Numbered from the stretch's first letter, positions 1-8,195 are shown. The stretch: DNA of 64,000 nucleotides from Streptomyces spinosus (GCF_020400655.1 NZ_JAINRC010000008.1:124001-188000); one strand, 5' to 3'. Made by a program: numbers and translations. Notes: generated by a model not told the origin, from the sequence alone.

Positions 1-240
1 GACTCGCCGTTCAGCCTCTACGCCACGGACGGCATCACGCTGCACAAGGCCGACGTCGCGCTGAAGATCAAGGGTTCGAAGGGTGTCCGGGTCTTCAACG
101 ACCACACCAGCACCTACTACGACCCGTCGAACCCGACGGGCGGGGTGAAGGTCACTGACACCAACACCAAGATCACGATCGTCAAGGAGGCCAAGGACGG
201 CTCCACGATCCAGCTCAAGGTCGGCCCCGCGGTGAAGTAG
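1..240 (+). CDS. C-terminal end of a secreted protein, probably an immune inhibitor A-type (M6) protease
   Basis: The reading frame is open from the first base and stops at TAG 238-240, so only the last 79 residues are seen. The fragment is rich in Thr, Lys, Asp and Val with beta-strand-like alternation (KGVRVFND, TGGVKV, TKITIV). This resembles the C-terminal beta-sandwich tail of Streptomyces immune inhibitor A-like secreted metalloproteases; the assignment rests on remembered family sequence and no catalytic residues are in the window. A strong terminator follows 29 bp downstream, so this is the last gene of its transcript. Confidence 0.5.
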   Translation, partial: DSPFSLYATDGITLHKADVALKIKGSKGVRVFNDHTSTYYDPSNPTGGVKVTDTNTKITIVKEAKDGSTIQLKVGPAVK

Positions 241-268
241 TCCGCATCACCGCAGGTCACAGGCGTAT

Positions 269-298
269 CGGCGGCAACCCCTTGGCGGGTTGCCGCCG
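269..298 (+). terminator. Rho-independent-type terminator
   Basis: A perfect 12-bp stem (269-280 with 287-298) closes a 6-nt loop. It lies just after the stop of the upstream protease-like gene. There is no long T-run, as usual in Streptomyces. Confidence 0.8.
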
Positions 299-361
299 GT
301 CGTGTTTAGGTGCGTCCTGTGGACCGCTTATTGACACCGACCGGAACGGGGATGTGACCGC

Positions 362-682
362 ATGGCCGCTGGAGGCTTCTGCAAGCTGCCGAACGGCACG
401 GTGGTGGTGGCGCTGAACCTGCCGTACGGCTCCGCCGGGGTGCGGGTTCTCGTGCACGCACAGAACCGGGCCCGAGCTCTGACCAGGCTCCGGAACCTGG
501 GCCTGCGGGCGATCTACCTGCGGGGGAACGCCGAGCCTCCGACACCGGACGAGATCACGGCGGTCCTGCACCACCCCGACGGCCTGATATGGCGCACGGC
601 CCCGGCCGACAACGGTGTCATGGTCACGGAGCTGTGGCATCCGATCCGGGCGCTGCTGCGCGGGCCGGCGGTGGCGCGGTGA
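362..682 (+). CDS. Hypothetical protein, 106 aa
   Basis: Small gene of unknown function starting ATG after a GGAACGGGG-like purine stretch. The product has no signal peptide or membrane segment. It looks like a mixed alpha/beta soluble protein: an N-terminal beta hairpin (GTVVVALNLPYG), an Arg-rich helix around residues 35-50, and a C-terminal Arg-Pro tail. Codon usage (G/C in third positions) fits a real gene. It converges on pncA with only 15 bp between stops. I do not recognise a family. Confidence 0.55.
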   Translation: MAAGGFCKLPNGTVVVALNLPYGSAGVRVLVHAQNRARALTRLRNLGLRAIYLRGNAEPPTPDEITAVLHHPDGLIWRTAPADNGVMVTELWHPIRALLRGPAVAR

Positions 683-697
683 GCCCCGGGCGCTGTC

Positions 698-1291
698 CTA
701 GCCGCTCACCACGGGCTTGCCGGTGAGCTCCACGCCCGCTTCCCGCAGCTGCTCCAGGGCCCGCTCGGTGGTCTCGCCCGCCACCCCGGCCGTCAGGTCC
801 AGCAGGACCTGCGTGCGGAAGCCCTCCCGCGCGGCGTCCAGGGCGGTGGCCCGTACGCAGTGGTCCGTGGCGATGCCCACCACGTCCACCTCCGTGATCT
901 CCCGGGCACGCAGCCAGTCGGCCAGGGGGACGCCGTTCTCGTCCCTGCCCTCGAAGCCGCTGTACGCGGCCGCGTAGGCGCCCTTGTCGAACACGGCGTC
1001 CACCGCGCCGGAGGCGACGGCCGGGGCGAAGTTCGGGTGGAAGCCCACCCCCTCCGTGCCCGCGACGCAGTGCGCGGGCCAGGAGCGGACGTAGTCGGGG
1101 TTGTCCGCGAAGTGCCCCCCGGGCGCGATGTGGTGGTCGCGGGTGGCCACGACGTGCCGGTATCCGGTACCCGCCGCCTGGCCGATCAGCTCGGTGATGG
1201 CGGCGGCCACGTCGGCACCGCCGGACACCGCGAGGCTGCCCCCCTCGCAGAAGTCGTTCTGCACGTCTACGACGATCAAGGCGCGGCGCAT
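698..1291 (-). CDS. pncA: Nicotinamidase
   Basis: Isochorismatase-fold amidase that converts nicotinamide to nicotinate in the NAD salvage (Preiss-Handler) route. The N-terminus MRRALIVVDVQNDFCEGGSL is typical of PncA. The expected triad is visible: Asp9, Lys103 (FDKGAY) and Cys145 (TDHCVRAT). Metal-site residues Asp52, His54 and His60 are also present. The 197-aa length is normal. It lies downstream of pncB on the same strand with a 95-bp gap, so the product of this enzyme is the substrate of its neighbour; co-transcription is likely. Confidence 0.93.
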   Translation of the reverse strand: MRRALIVVDVQNDFCEGGSLAVSGGADVAAAITELIGQAAGTGYRHVVATRDHHIAPGGHFADNPDYVRSWPAHCVAGTEGVGFHPNFAPAVASGAVDAVFDKGAYAAAYSGFEGRDENGVPLADWLRAREITEVDVVGIATDHCVRATALDAAREGFRTQVLLDLTAGVAGETTERALEQLREAGVELTGKPVVSG

Positions 1292-1386
1292 GGTGGGTGT
1301 CCTTCGACTGAGAGTGAAGTAACTGAGCCTAGAGAATTCCGGGCTCCTGCGGGAGGGGGCGTCGAGGGGCGGAAGGGGGTCCCGCT

Positions 1387-2733
1387 CTAGCTACCCGAGC
1401 GCCCTTGGACGTACTCCGTCGGAATGACGGGTTCCCCCCTGGACAGCTGGATGGCGGAGAGCGGCAGGTTCGCTCGGGCCGCGATGTGCCGGTCCCGGGC
1501 CACGTCCAGCGGCTCCCGGGCGACCACCTCGCCGCCCTTGACCAGCTCCACCAGCAGCTGCCGGTCGGCCAGCTCGGCCGGGACCGCCCCGGTGCCGACG
1601 ACCTCGGCCTCCGCGACCCCTTCCGCGTCCAGCCGCCGCGCCGCCCACTTGCGGCCCCCGATGGACGTCTTGCCGCCGCTGGACTTCTTCGCGACCGGCA
1701 GCAGCGGCGCCTTCGGGTCGGCGGACCCGGCGCGGGCGACCAGCTTGTAGACCATGGAGGAGGTCGGGTGCCCGGAGCCGGTCACCAGCTGGGTGCCGAC
1801 GCCGTACGCGTCCACCGGCGCGGCGGCCAGCGAGGCGATGGCGTACTCGTCCAGGTCGGAGGTCACGACGATCTTCGTGCCGGTGGCGCCCAGCTCGTCC
1901 AGCTGCTGCCGCACCCGGTGGGCCACCAGCAGCAGGTCGCCGGAGTCGATGCGGACCGCGCCCAGCTCGGGGCCGGCCACCTCGACCGCCGTACGGACGG
2001 CCTCGGCGACGTCGTAGGTGTCCACCAGGAGGGTCGTGCCCCGGCCGAGGGTGTCGACCTGGGCCTGGAAGGCGTCGCGCTCGCGGTCGTGCAGCAGGGT
2101 GAAGGCGTGGGCGGAGGTGCCGACGGTCGGGATGCCGTAGCGGAAGCCGGCGGCCAGGTCGGAGGTGGTCGCGAAGCCGCCGACGTAGGCGGCGCGGGCG
2201 GCGGCCACCGCGGCCAGCTCGTGGGTGCGGCGGGCGCCCATCTCGATCAGCGGGCGGCCGCCGGCGGCGGAGGCCATCCGGGAGGCGGCGGCGGCGATGG
2301 CGGAGTCGTGGTTGAGGATGGACAGGATCACGGTCTCCAGCAGCACGCACTCGGCGAAGCTGCCCTCGACGCGCATGACCGGCGAGCCGGGGAAGTAGAC
2401 CTCGCCCTCCGGGTAGCCCCAGATGTCCCCGCTGAAGCGGTAGTCGGCGAGCCAGCGCAGGGTCTCCTCGTCGACGATGTCCCGCTCGCGCAGGAAGTGG
2501 AGGACGCCGGAGTCGAAGCGGAAGTTCTCCACCGCGTCCAGGACACGGCCGGTGCCGGCCACCACTCCGTACCGCCGCCCGTCCGGCAGCCGCCGGGTGA
2601 AGACCTCGAACACGCTCCGTCGTTCGGCCGTACCGGCCTTCAGGGCGGCGCGCAGCATCGTCAGCTCGTACTGGTCCGTGAAGAGCGCTGTCGAGGGGAC
2701 GTCCACCGGCAGCCCAAGGTCCGCTGTGTTCAT
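1387..2733 (-). CDS. pncB: Nicotinate phosphoribosyltransferase
   Basis: Makes nicotinate mononucleotide from nicotinate and PRPP, the step after PncA. The 448-aa product has the family N-terminus (TALFTDQYELTM), the GTSAHAF segment carrying the regulatory His, and the phosphate-binding region near YGVGTQLVTG. The chosen ATG at 2733 has no Shine-Dalgarno sequence, and a good -10 element ends only 8 bp upstream, so the mRNA may be leaderless or nearly so. It is divergent from clpS. Confidence 0.93.
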   Translation of the reverse strand: MNTADLGLPVDVPSTALFTDQYELTMLRAALKAGTAERRSVFEVFTRRLPDGRRYGVVAGTGRVLDAVENFRFDSGVLHFLRERDIVDEETLRWLADYRFSGDIWGYPEGEVYFPGSPVMRVEGSFAECVLLETVILSILNHDSAIAAAASRMASAAGGRPLIEMGARRTHELAAVAAARAAYVGGFATTSDLAAGFRYGIPTVGTSAHAFTLLHDRERDAFQAQVDTLGRGTTLLVDTYDVAEAVRTAVEVAGPELGAVRIDSGDLLLVAHRVRQQLDELGATGTKIVVTSDLDEYAIASLAAAPVDAYGVGTQLVTGSGHPTSSMVYKLVARAGSADPKAPLLPVAKKSSGGKTSIGGRKWAARRLDAEGVAEAEVVGTGAVPAELADRQLLVELVKGGEVVAREPLDVARDRHIAARANLPLSAIQLSRGEPVIPTEYVQGRSGS

Positions 2734-2741
2734 GACGAGGA

Positions 2742-2770
2742 ATCGTACTCCCTTTTCGTCGGTGTGACGA
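2742..2770 (-). promoter_or_regulatory. Probable vegetative promoter of pncB
   Basis: Read on the minus strand: TCGTCA (-35), 17-bp spacer, TACGAT (-10) ending 8 bp before the pncB ATG. Start-site spacing implies a transcript with almost no 5' leader, consistent with the absent ribosome-binding site. Confidence 0.55.
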
Positions 2771-2799
2771 TTTATGCGGGCCGTGGCAGCATGGGCTGT

Positions 2800-3108
2800 G
2801 TGACGTCACCCGCGCCCGTAGAGATCGAACGCACCGAGTCGGCGGAGGAGGTCTTCGCCGTACCCGAGCCCGACGTCCCCTGGGTCACCATCGTGCACAA
2901 CGACCCGGTCAACCTCATGAGCTATGTGACCTACGTCTTCCAGACGTACTTCGGGTACACCAAGGACAAGGCCACCAAGCTCATGCTCGACGTCCACCAC
3001 AAGGGCCGGGCGGTCGTCTCCAGCGGGACCCGCGAGGAGATGGAACGCGACGTGCAGGCGATGCACGGTTACGGTCTGTGGGCCACCCTCCAGCAGGACC
3101 GGAAGTAA
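2800..3108 (+). CDS. clpS: ATP-dependent Clp protease adaptor ClpS
   Basis: Adaptor that delivers N-degron substrates to the ClpAP/ClpCP unfoldase-protease. The core is complete: VPWVTIVHNDPVNLMSYV, then the helix that binds the unfoldase, then HHKGRAVVSSG and EEMERDVQ. Start taken as GTG 2800 because homologous proteins begin close to (M)TSPAP; an in-frame ATG at 2791 is the alternative, and neither has a strong SD. It is followed after 10 bp by the DUF2017 gene, a pairing conserved in actinobacteria. Confidence 0.92.
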   Translation: MTSPAPVEIERTESAEEVFAVPEPDVPWVTIVHNDPVNLMSYVTYVFQTYFGYTKDKATKLMLDVHHKGRAVVSSGTREEMERDVQAMHGYGLWATLQQDRK

Positions 3109-3118
3109 ACGCACCCAG

Positions 3119-3724
3119 ATGCCCGGACACTTCGAACCGCTCCCCGGCGGCGGCGCGGCCGTCGCCCTCGACGACGTCGAGATCTCCATCATCCGGTCGC
3201 TGGCCGTCCAGCTCCTGGAGCTCGTCGGTCCCGGACCCGGCGCCGACGCCCCGGACGACCCGCTCGCCGAGCTGTTCGCGCAGGGGCCGAGCGAGCCCCC
3301 CGCCGACCCGGTGCTGCGCAGGCTCTTCCCGGACGCCTACAGCGACCCGGAGGAGGCCCCGGCGTCGTCGGCCGAGGCCGAGGAGCGGCGGGCGCACTCC
3401 GCCGAGTTCCGCCGCTTCACGGAGAACGACCTGCGCGCCGGCAAGCGGGAGAACGCCCTCGGGGTGATCCGCAGCCTCGACGCGCTCGCCCCGGTGGACG
3501 AGGGCGGGGCGGTGCTCAAGCTGTCGCCCGGCGAGTCCCGGCAGTGGCTCGGCGCCCTCAACGACCTGCGGCTGGCGATCGGCTCCCGGCTGGAGATCAC
3601 CGACGAGGACGACACCGATCTGCTCTACCGGCTTCCGGACGAGGACCCGCGCAAGCCGATGGTCATGGCGTACCTGTGGCTCGGCGGGCTTCAGGAGACC
3701 CTGGTGACGACCTTGATGCCGTAG
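3119..3724 (+). CDS. DUF2017 family protein
   Basis: 201-aa acidic, helical soluble protein that habitually follows clpS in actinobacteria; its function is unknown but linkage suggests a role with Clp proteolysis. Visible features are the N-terminal FEPLPGGG...ALDDVEISIIRSLA segment, a variable Pro/Glu-rich middle (residues 45-95), and a conserved C-terminal half ending in YLWLGGLQETLVTTLMP. ATG 3119 is 10 bp after the clpS stop, so the two genes form an operon. Confidence 0.85.
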   Translation: MPGHFEPLPGGGAAVALDDVEISIIRSLAVQLLELVGPGPGADAPDDPLAELFAQGPSEPPADPVLRRLFPDAYSDPEEAPASSAEAEERRAHSAEFRRFTENDLRAGKRENALGVIRSLDALAPVDEGGAVLKLSPGESRQWLGALNDLRLAIGSRLEITDEDDTDLLYRLPDEDPRKPMVMAYLWLGGLQETLVTTLMP

Positions 3725-4054
3725 TTCGTACGGTTTCGCCCCCTCGGGCGCGTTCGCTCAGAGGACGCTCAAATCCGGATAACGATCCCGTCACCTTCGC
3801 AGCCGGTTTTGCCGCATTCGGGCGCTCTTTGTCCGCTTTTCCCTGTGTGATGCGCCACACCGCACCCCTGTGATCAGTATTGCGGCCGTGATAAATCTTC
3901 ACGACCGCCCGGCCGACACCACCCATGTCCGGCCGGGTGCGCCACCGAGCCGACGACCGTCGGCCAGGCAGACAACTCCATCATCCGGGGGGATCGAGAC
4001 CCGATCCGAGGCCGACGAAAGGCCCGGGTCGGCATGGAGAAAGGCGCACCACAC
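3725..4054. other. 330-bp intergenic region upstream of the permease, no gene seen
   Basis: No convincing coding potential. It is somewhat richer in A/T than the flanking genes around 3790-3910 and presumably holds the promoter and 5' leader of the permease gene. I could not assign a clear -35/-10 pair or a terminator. Confidence 0.4.
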
Positions 4055-5473
4055 ATGACCTCTGAGAAGGTCACCACCACCCCTGAGGAGGGGTACGAGC
4101 GAGGGCTCGGCAGCCGCCAGGTCCAGATGATCGCGATCGGCGGCGCGATCGGCGTCGGGCTCTTCCTGGGAGCCGGCGCGAACATCGCCAAGGCCGGTCC
4201 CAGCCTCATTCTCATGTACGCCCTCGCCGGCGTGATCATCTTCTTCATCATGCGGGCCCTGGGCGAACTGCTGCTCTACCGCCCGGTCTCCGGCTCCTTC
4301 GCCGAGTACTCCCGCGAGTTCCTCGGCCCGTTCTTCGGCTACTTCACCGGCTGGACGTACTGGCTGATGTGGGTCGTGACCGGCATGGCCGAGCTGACGG
4401 CCGCCGCGATCTACGTCCACTACTGGTTCCCCGGCATCCCGCAGTGGGTGACGGCACTGGTCTTCCTCGTGGTCCTGTTCGTGGCCAACCTGATCTCGGT
4501 GAAGCTGTTCGGCGAGATCGAGTTCTGGTTCTCCATGGTCAAGGTCACGGCCCTGATCGGCATGATCGTGATCGGCCTCGGCGTGCTCACCTTCGGCTTC
4601 AGCGCCGCGGGCGACACCGCGCACGTGGCCAACCTGTGGCAGTTCGACGGCTTCTTCCCCAAGGGCATCGGCTCCTCGCTGATGACCCTCCAGGGCGTGA
4701 TGTTCGCCTACCTCGCGGTCGAGCTGGTCGGCGTCACCGCCGGCGAGTCCGAGAACCCGGAGAAGACCCTTCCGAAGGCCATCAACACCCTGCCCTGGCG
4801 CATCGCGCTCTTCTACGTCGGTGCCCTCACCGTCATCCTGTGCGTGGTGAAGTGGACCGAGTTCGCGCCGGGCGTCAGCCCCTTCGTGAAGGCGTTCGCG
4901 GTCATCGGCATCCCGGCCGGCGCCGGCATCGTCAACTTCGTGGTGCTCACCGCCGCCCTGTCGTCCTGCAACTCCGGCATGTACTCCACCGGCCGCATGC
5001 TGCGCACCCTCGCCGACAACGGCGAGGCCCCGCGGGTCTTCTCGAAGCTGTCGGCCACCAAGACCCCCGCGCTCGGCATCACCGTCTCGGTGCTGTTCAT
5101 GGGCATCGGCGTCGTCCTGAACTACGTCGTCCCGGAGAAGGCCTTCGGCTACGTCACCTCCGTCGCCACCGCGGCCGGCATCTGGACCTGGCTGATGATC
5201 CTGATCAGCCACGTCCTGTACCGCCGCGCGGTCGACGCGGGCCGGCTGCCCACCAGCTCCTTCCCGGCGCCCGGCGGCGCGGTGTGCTCGTACATCGCCA
5301 TCGCCTTCCTCCTCTTCGTCACCGGCCTCATCGCCTACGACGCCGACTCCCGCGTCTGCCTGTACGTCATGGCGGTCTGGGCGGTCGCCCTCGGTATCGG
5401 CTGGCTGGTCCTGAAGTCCCGGACGCCGTCCATCGCGGACCGCCGCGAGCCGGAGTTCGAGCAGGTGGGCTGA
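4055..5473 (+). CDS. Amino acid permease (APC superfamily, AAT/GabP-like)
   Basis: Inner-membrane amino-acid/proton symporter with about 12 membrane spans. The first span carries the family signature QMIAIGGAIGVGLFLGAG, and consensus segments follow (ALGELLLYRPVSGSFAEY, GVTAGESENPEKTLPKAIN). The substrate cannot be read from sequence; basic, aromatic or GABA transporters share this core. Start chosen at ATG 4055 with a GGAGAAAGG purine stretch upstream; an in-frame ATG at 4034 is less likely. A strong terminator lies 134 bp past the stop, so it seems monocistronic. Confidence 0.9.
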   Translation: MTSEKVTTTPEEGYERGLGSRQVQMIAIGGAIGVGLFLGAGANIAKAGPSLILMYALAGVIIFFIMRALGELLLYRPVSGSFAEYSREFLGPFFGYFTGWTYWLMWVVTGMAELTAAAIYVHYWFPGIPQWVTALVFLVVLFVANLISVKLFGEIEFWFSMVKVTALIGMIVIGLGVLTFGFSAAGDTAHVANLWQFDGFFPKGIGSSLMTLQGVMFAYLAVELVGVTAGESENPEKTLPKAINTLPWRIALFYVGALTVILCVVKWTEFAPGVSPFVKAFAVIGIPAGAGIVNFVVLTAALSSCNSGMYSTGRMLRTLADNGEAPRVFSKLSATKTPALGITVSVLFMGIGVVLNYVVPEKAFGYVTSVATAAGIWTWLMILISHVLYRRAVDAGRLPTSSFPAPGGAVCSYIAIAFLLFVTGLIAYDADSRVCLYVMAVWAVALGIGWLVLKSRTPSIADRREPEFEQVG

Positions 5474-5606
5474 CCCCCGGAAGGAACCAGGGGAAACCCC
5501 CGCAAACCCCGGGGCGGACCCCCGCAAGACCCTCCGGAAAGGACGTCCGGTCGTCGGGAGCTCTCGTGGCGCCCCCGGCGGCCGCCGCTCAGGACGTCCG
5601 CCATGT

Positions 5607-5643
5607 GGGCCGTCCCGTACCACCCCTCGGTACGGGACGGCCC
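5607..5643 (+). terminator. Strong stem-loop terminator
   Basis: A perfect 15-bp stem (5607-5621 with 5629-5643) with a 7-nt loop is followed by CTTTGCTT. It lies after the permease gene and directly before mec. Confidence 0.85.
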
Positions 5644-5663
5644 CTTTGCTTATCCTGACCCCC

Positions 5664-6086
5664 ATGCTGACCATCACCCAGGCGCTCCACGACCAGATCG
5701 TCGCCCACGCGCGCGCGGACCACCCCGACGAGGCGTGCGGGGTGGTCGCCGGACCGGTGGGCTCCGGCCGCCCCGAGCGTTTCGTCCCGATGCTCAACGC
5801 GGCCCGCTCGCCCACCTTCTACGAGTTCGACTCCCAGGACCTGCTCAAGCTCTACCGCGAGCTGGACGACCGCGACGAGGAGCCGGTGATCATCTACCAC
5901 TCCCACACCGCGACCGAGGCGTACCCCTCCCGGACGGACATCAGCTACGCCAACGAGCCCGGCGCGCACTACGTCCTGGTGTCCACCGCCGACACCGACG
6001 GCGCCGGAGAGTTCCAGTTCCGCTCCTTCCGCATCCTGGAAGGGGAGGTCACCGAGGAGGAGGTCAAGGTCGTCGAGGCGTACTGA
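5664..6086 (+). CDS. mec: JAMM metalloprotease, Mec-like
   Basis: MPN+/JAMM-fold zinc protease of the Mec family, which releases cysteine from the CysO-cysteine adduct. The JAMM motif is intact: Glu23 (DEACG), His79-Ser-His81, Ser89 and Asp92, with canonical spacing H-S-H-x7-S-x2-D. 140 aa is normal for the family. It stands before cysO and cysM as in Mycobacterium. It could also trim the two residues found after the Gly-Gly of this CysO (inference). ATG 5664 is preferred over an upstream TTG because family proteins begin at MLTIT. Confidence 0.88.
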   Translation: MLTITQALHDQIVAHARADHPDEACGVVAGPVGSGRPERFVPMLNAARSPTFYEFDSQDLLKLYRELDDRDEEPVIIYHSHTATEAYPSRTDISYANEPGAHYVLVSTADTDGAGEFQFRSFRILEGEVTEEEVKVVEAY

Positions 6087-6153
6087 TCTCAGTACGCGGT
6101 CGGTTGAAGTCCGGGATGTGGAATCACACTCCGGAACCCGGACCGGGAATCGA

Positions 6154-6165
6154 TACGATGAGCCC
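6154..6165 (+). promoter_or_regulatory. Candidate -10 element of a leaderless transcript
   Basis: TACGAT at 6154-6159 is followed by 6 nt and then the ATG of the leader ORF at 6166. At normal spacing transcription would start on or next to that ATG. No convincing -35 hexamer is visible. Confidence 0.45.
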
Positions 6166-6261
6166 ATGGTTCTGAACGACGTGAGCGAGAAGGCGCCGGG
6201 CACGCTGCTCGTGGCGCGGCTGCACGTCGACCTGTGCAGGCTGAACAGCGCCATCTGTTGA
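6166..6261 (+). CDS. Cys-ending leader peptide (uORF) upstream of cysO
   Basis: A 31-codon ORF with C-terminal residues RLHVDLCRLNSAIC, the last codon before the stop being TGT (Cys) and another TGC seven codons earlier. Short peptides with this HVDLCR core occur in Streptomyces ahead of sulfur and cysteine genes. Cysteine-responsive leader peptides are described in mycobacteria, where ribosome passage over Cys codons controls the downstream operon. There is no SD and a -10 element sits 6 nt upstream, suggesting leaderless translation. Likely role: sensing charged tRNA-Cys to attenuate cysO-cysM (inference). Confidence 0.75.
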   Translation: MVLNDVSEKAPGTLLVARLHVDLCRLNSAIC

Positions 6262-6271
6262 CGTTCCCCGC

Positions 6272-6308
6272 CGCCGTACGGCCGTGAGCCGCGGCGTGCC
6301 CCGCCGCG
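6272..6308 (+). promoter_or_regulatory. Two mutually exclusive hairpins between the leader peptide and cysO
   Basis: Hairpin A pairs 6290-6296 with 6302-6308 (7 GC-rich bp, 5-nt loop). Hairpin B pairs 6272-6276 with 6292-6296, extended by a T-G pair. They share 6292-6296, so only one can form. The layout is that of a small attenuator, but there is no T-run and folding energies were not computed. Confidence 0.35.
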
Positions 6309-6349
6309 TGCCCACACCTTCCGACACTTCCCGACAGGAGCCCGCAACC

Positions 6350-6628
6350 ATGGCCATCGAGGTCCGCATCCCCACCATCCTCCGCCAGTACACCGACGGT
6401 CAGAAGGCGGTGGAGGGCAACGGGAGCACCCTCGCCGAGCTGTTCGCCGACCTGGAGTCGCGGCACGCGGGCATCCAGGCCCGCATCGTGGACGGCGACC
6501 AGCTGCGCCGCTTCGTCAACGTGTACCTCAACGACGAGGACGTCCGCTTCCTGGACGGCATCAACACCAAGCTGTCCGACGGCGACAACGTCACGATCCT
6601 GCCGGCCGTCGCCGGCGGCATGCGCTGA
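6350..6628 (+). CDS. cysO: Sulfur carrier protein CysO
   Basis: Ubiquitin-fold (ThiS/MoaD-like) carrier whose C-terminal glycine is activated, thiocarboxylated and used by CysM as sulfur donor. MAIEVRIPTILRQYTDGQK and RFVNVYLNDEDVRFLDG match the M. tuberculosis protein closely. Unlike that protein, which ends at Gly-Gly, this one ends VAGGMR, so two residues must be removed before activation. ATG 6350 follows AGGAGCCCG. cysM begins 17 bp after the stop. Confidence 0.92.
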   Translation: MAIEVRIPTILRQYTDGQKAVEGNGSTLAELFADLESRHAGIQARIVDGDQLRRFVNVYLNDEDVRFLDGINTKLSDGDNVTILPAVAGGMR

Positions 6629-6645
6629 TCGGTCACCGAGCAGCG

Positions 6646-7596
6646 ATGCGCTACGACTCCCCGCTGGCCGCGGTGGGCAACACCCCCCTGGTGCGCCTGC
6701 CGCGGCTGTCGCCGTCCCCGGACGTGCGGATCTGGGCCAAGCTGGAGGACCGCAACCCCACCGGCTCGGTCAAGGACCGCCCCGCCCTGCACATGATCGA
6801 GCAGGCGGAGAAGGACGGCCGGCTGACCCCGGGCTGCACGATCCTCGAACCCACCTCGGGCAACACCGGCATCTCCCTCGCCATGGCGGCCAAGCTCAAG
6901 GGCTACCGGATGGTGTGCGTGATGCCCGAGAACACCTCGCAGGAGCGCCGTGACCTGCTCGGCATGTGGGGCGCCGAGATCATCTCCTCCCCGGCCGCCG
7001 GCGGCTCCAACACCGCCGTGCGCGTCGCCAAGGAACTGGCCGCCGAGCACCCCGACTGGGTGATGCTCTACCAGTACGGCAACCCGGACAACGCGGGCGC
7101 CCACTACGCCACGACCGGCCCCGAGATCCTCGCCGACCTGCCCTCGGTCACCCACTTCGTGGCGGGCCTCGGCACCACCGGCACCCTCATGGGCGTCGGC
7201 CGCTACCTGCGCGAGCACAAGCCGGACGTCCGGATCGTCGCCGCCGAGCCGCGCTACGACGACCTGGTCTACGGCCTGCGCAACCTCGACGAGGGCTTCG
7301 TCCCCGAGCTGTACGACGCGTCCGTCCTGACCACCCGGTTCTCGGTCGGCTCGGCCGACGCGGTCACCCGCACCCGTGAACTCCTCCAGCAGGAGGGCAT
7401 CTTCGCGGGCGTCTCCACCGGCGCCGCCCTGCACGCGGCGATCGGCGTCGGCCGGAAGGCCGTCAAGGCGGGCGAGAACGCCGACATCGTCTTCATCGTG
7501 GCCGACGGCGGCTGGAAGTACCTCTCCACCGGCGTCTACACCGCGGCCACCACGGAAGAGGCCATCGCGACCCTCCACGGCCAGCTCTGGGCCTAG
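6646..7596 (+). CDS. cysM: O-phosphoserine (CysO-dependent) cysteine synthase CysM
   Basis: PLP fold-type II enzyme that couples CysO thiocarboxylate with O-phosphoserine. The PLP lysine is Lys43 in GSVKDR. The substrate loop EPTSGNTGISLAMA and the glycine-rich phosphate site GLGTTGTLMG are intact. The 316-aa length and direct linkage to cysO and mec point to the mycobacterial CysM type rather than an O-acetylserine enzyme. It is the last gene of the unit; a long-loop hairpin follows. Confidence 0.92.
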   Translation: MRYDSPLAAVGNTPLVRLPRLSPSPDVRIWAKLEDRNPTGSVKDRPALHMIEQAEKDGRLTPGCTILEPTSGNTGISLAMAAKLKGYRMVCVMPENTSQERRDLLGMWGAEIISSPAAGGSNTAVRVAKELAAEHPDWVMLYQYGNPDNAGAHYATTGPEILADLPSVTHFVAGLGTTGTLMGVGRYLREHKPDVRIVAAEPRYDDLVYGLRNLDEGFVPELYDASVLTTRFSVGSADAVTRTRELLQQEGIFAGVSTGAALHAAIGVGRKAVKAGENADIVFIVADGGWKYLSTGVYTAATTEEAIATLHGQLWA

Positions 7597-7601
7597 GGTC
7601 C

Positions 7602-7657
7602 TCCGTCCGGACCACGCCGGGCTCGCGGGGTGCCTGATCCGGCCTGGTCCGAACGGA
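7602..7657 (+). terminator. Possible terminator after cysM
   Basis: 13-bp stem with one G-T pair (7602-7614 with 7645-7657) and a 30-nt loop, starting 5 nt after the cysM stop. The loop is long, so this is tentative. Confidence 0.4.
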
Positions 7658-7733
7658 AGGCCCCGGCGGCGGATCCGCTCGCTCCGGTGGTACGTCACAT
7701 CCGTACCAGGACACCGGCAGAAAGGCGGACCCC

Positions 7734-8195
7734 ATGCGCCGTACGACGCTCCTCGCCCCCGCGGCGGCAGCGCTGCTCCTCGCGGGCTGCGGCTCCCAGC
7801 AGGACACCGGGAGCAGTGACAAGGTGTCGGCGCCGGCCCGCACGGGCACGCCGTCGCCCGCCCCGTCCGCCCGCGACTGCACCGGTCACGTCGAGCTGAC
7901 GGCCGCCGATCACGGCCGTACCGTCTGCGTGACCGAGGGCGGCGAGGTCCGGCTGACCCTGGACGGCACCAGGGCCCGCCCCTGGCGGCCGGTGGCCGCG
8001 CGCGGAGCGGGACTGGAGGCCGTCAACGCGGGCTTCGTACTCCAGCCGGGTGACGCCACGGCCGCGTACCGGGCGGTGGCCGCCGGCACGGTGGAGCTGA
8101 CGTCGTCCCGCCCGCTGTGCGCCGAGCCGACCGCACCGGGCCAGGTCTCCTGCAAGGGCATCGAGGACTGGACGGTCACCGTGCGCGTGAGGTGA
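7734..8195 (+). CDS. Putative lipoprotein, 153 aa
   Basis: Begins with MRRTTLLAPAAAALLLAGCG, a lipoprotein signal peptide with lipobox LAGC (lipidated Cys19), followed by a Ser/Thr/Pro-rich linker. The mature domain (residues 45-153) has two pairs of cysteines and beta-strand-like segments (GRTVCVTEGGEVRLTLDGT), suggesting a small disulfide-stabilised beta domain on the outer face of the membrane. The start follows GAAAGGCGGACCCC. Function unknown. It converges with the PemK-like gene. Confidence 0.75.
   Translation: MRRTTLLAPAAAALLLAGCGSQQDTGSSDKVSAPARTGTPSPAPSARDCTGHVELTAADHGRTVCVTEGGEVRLTLDGTRARPWRPVAARGAGLEAVNAGFVLQPGDATAAYRAVAAGTVELTSSRPLCAEPTAPGQVSCKGIEDWTVTVRVR

Noticed and set aside
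1391..2809. A 472-codon minus-strand frame overlapping pncB
   Set aside because: Shifted-frame shadow of pncB with Arg/Gly/Pro-rich translation.
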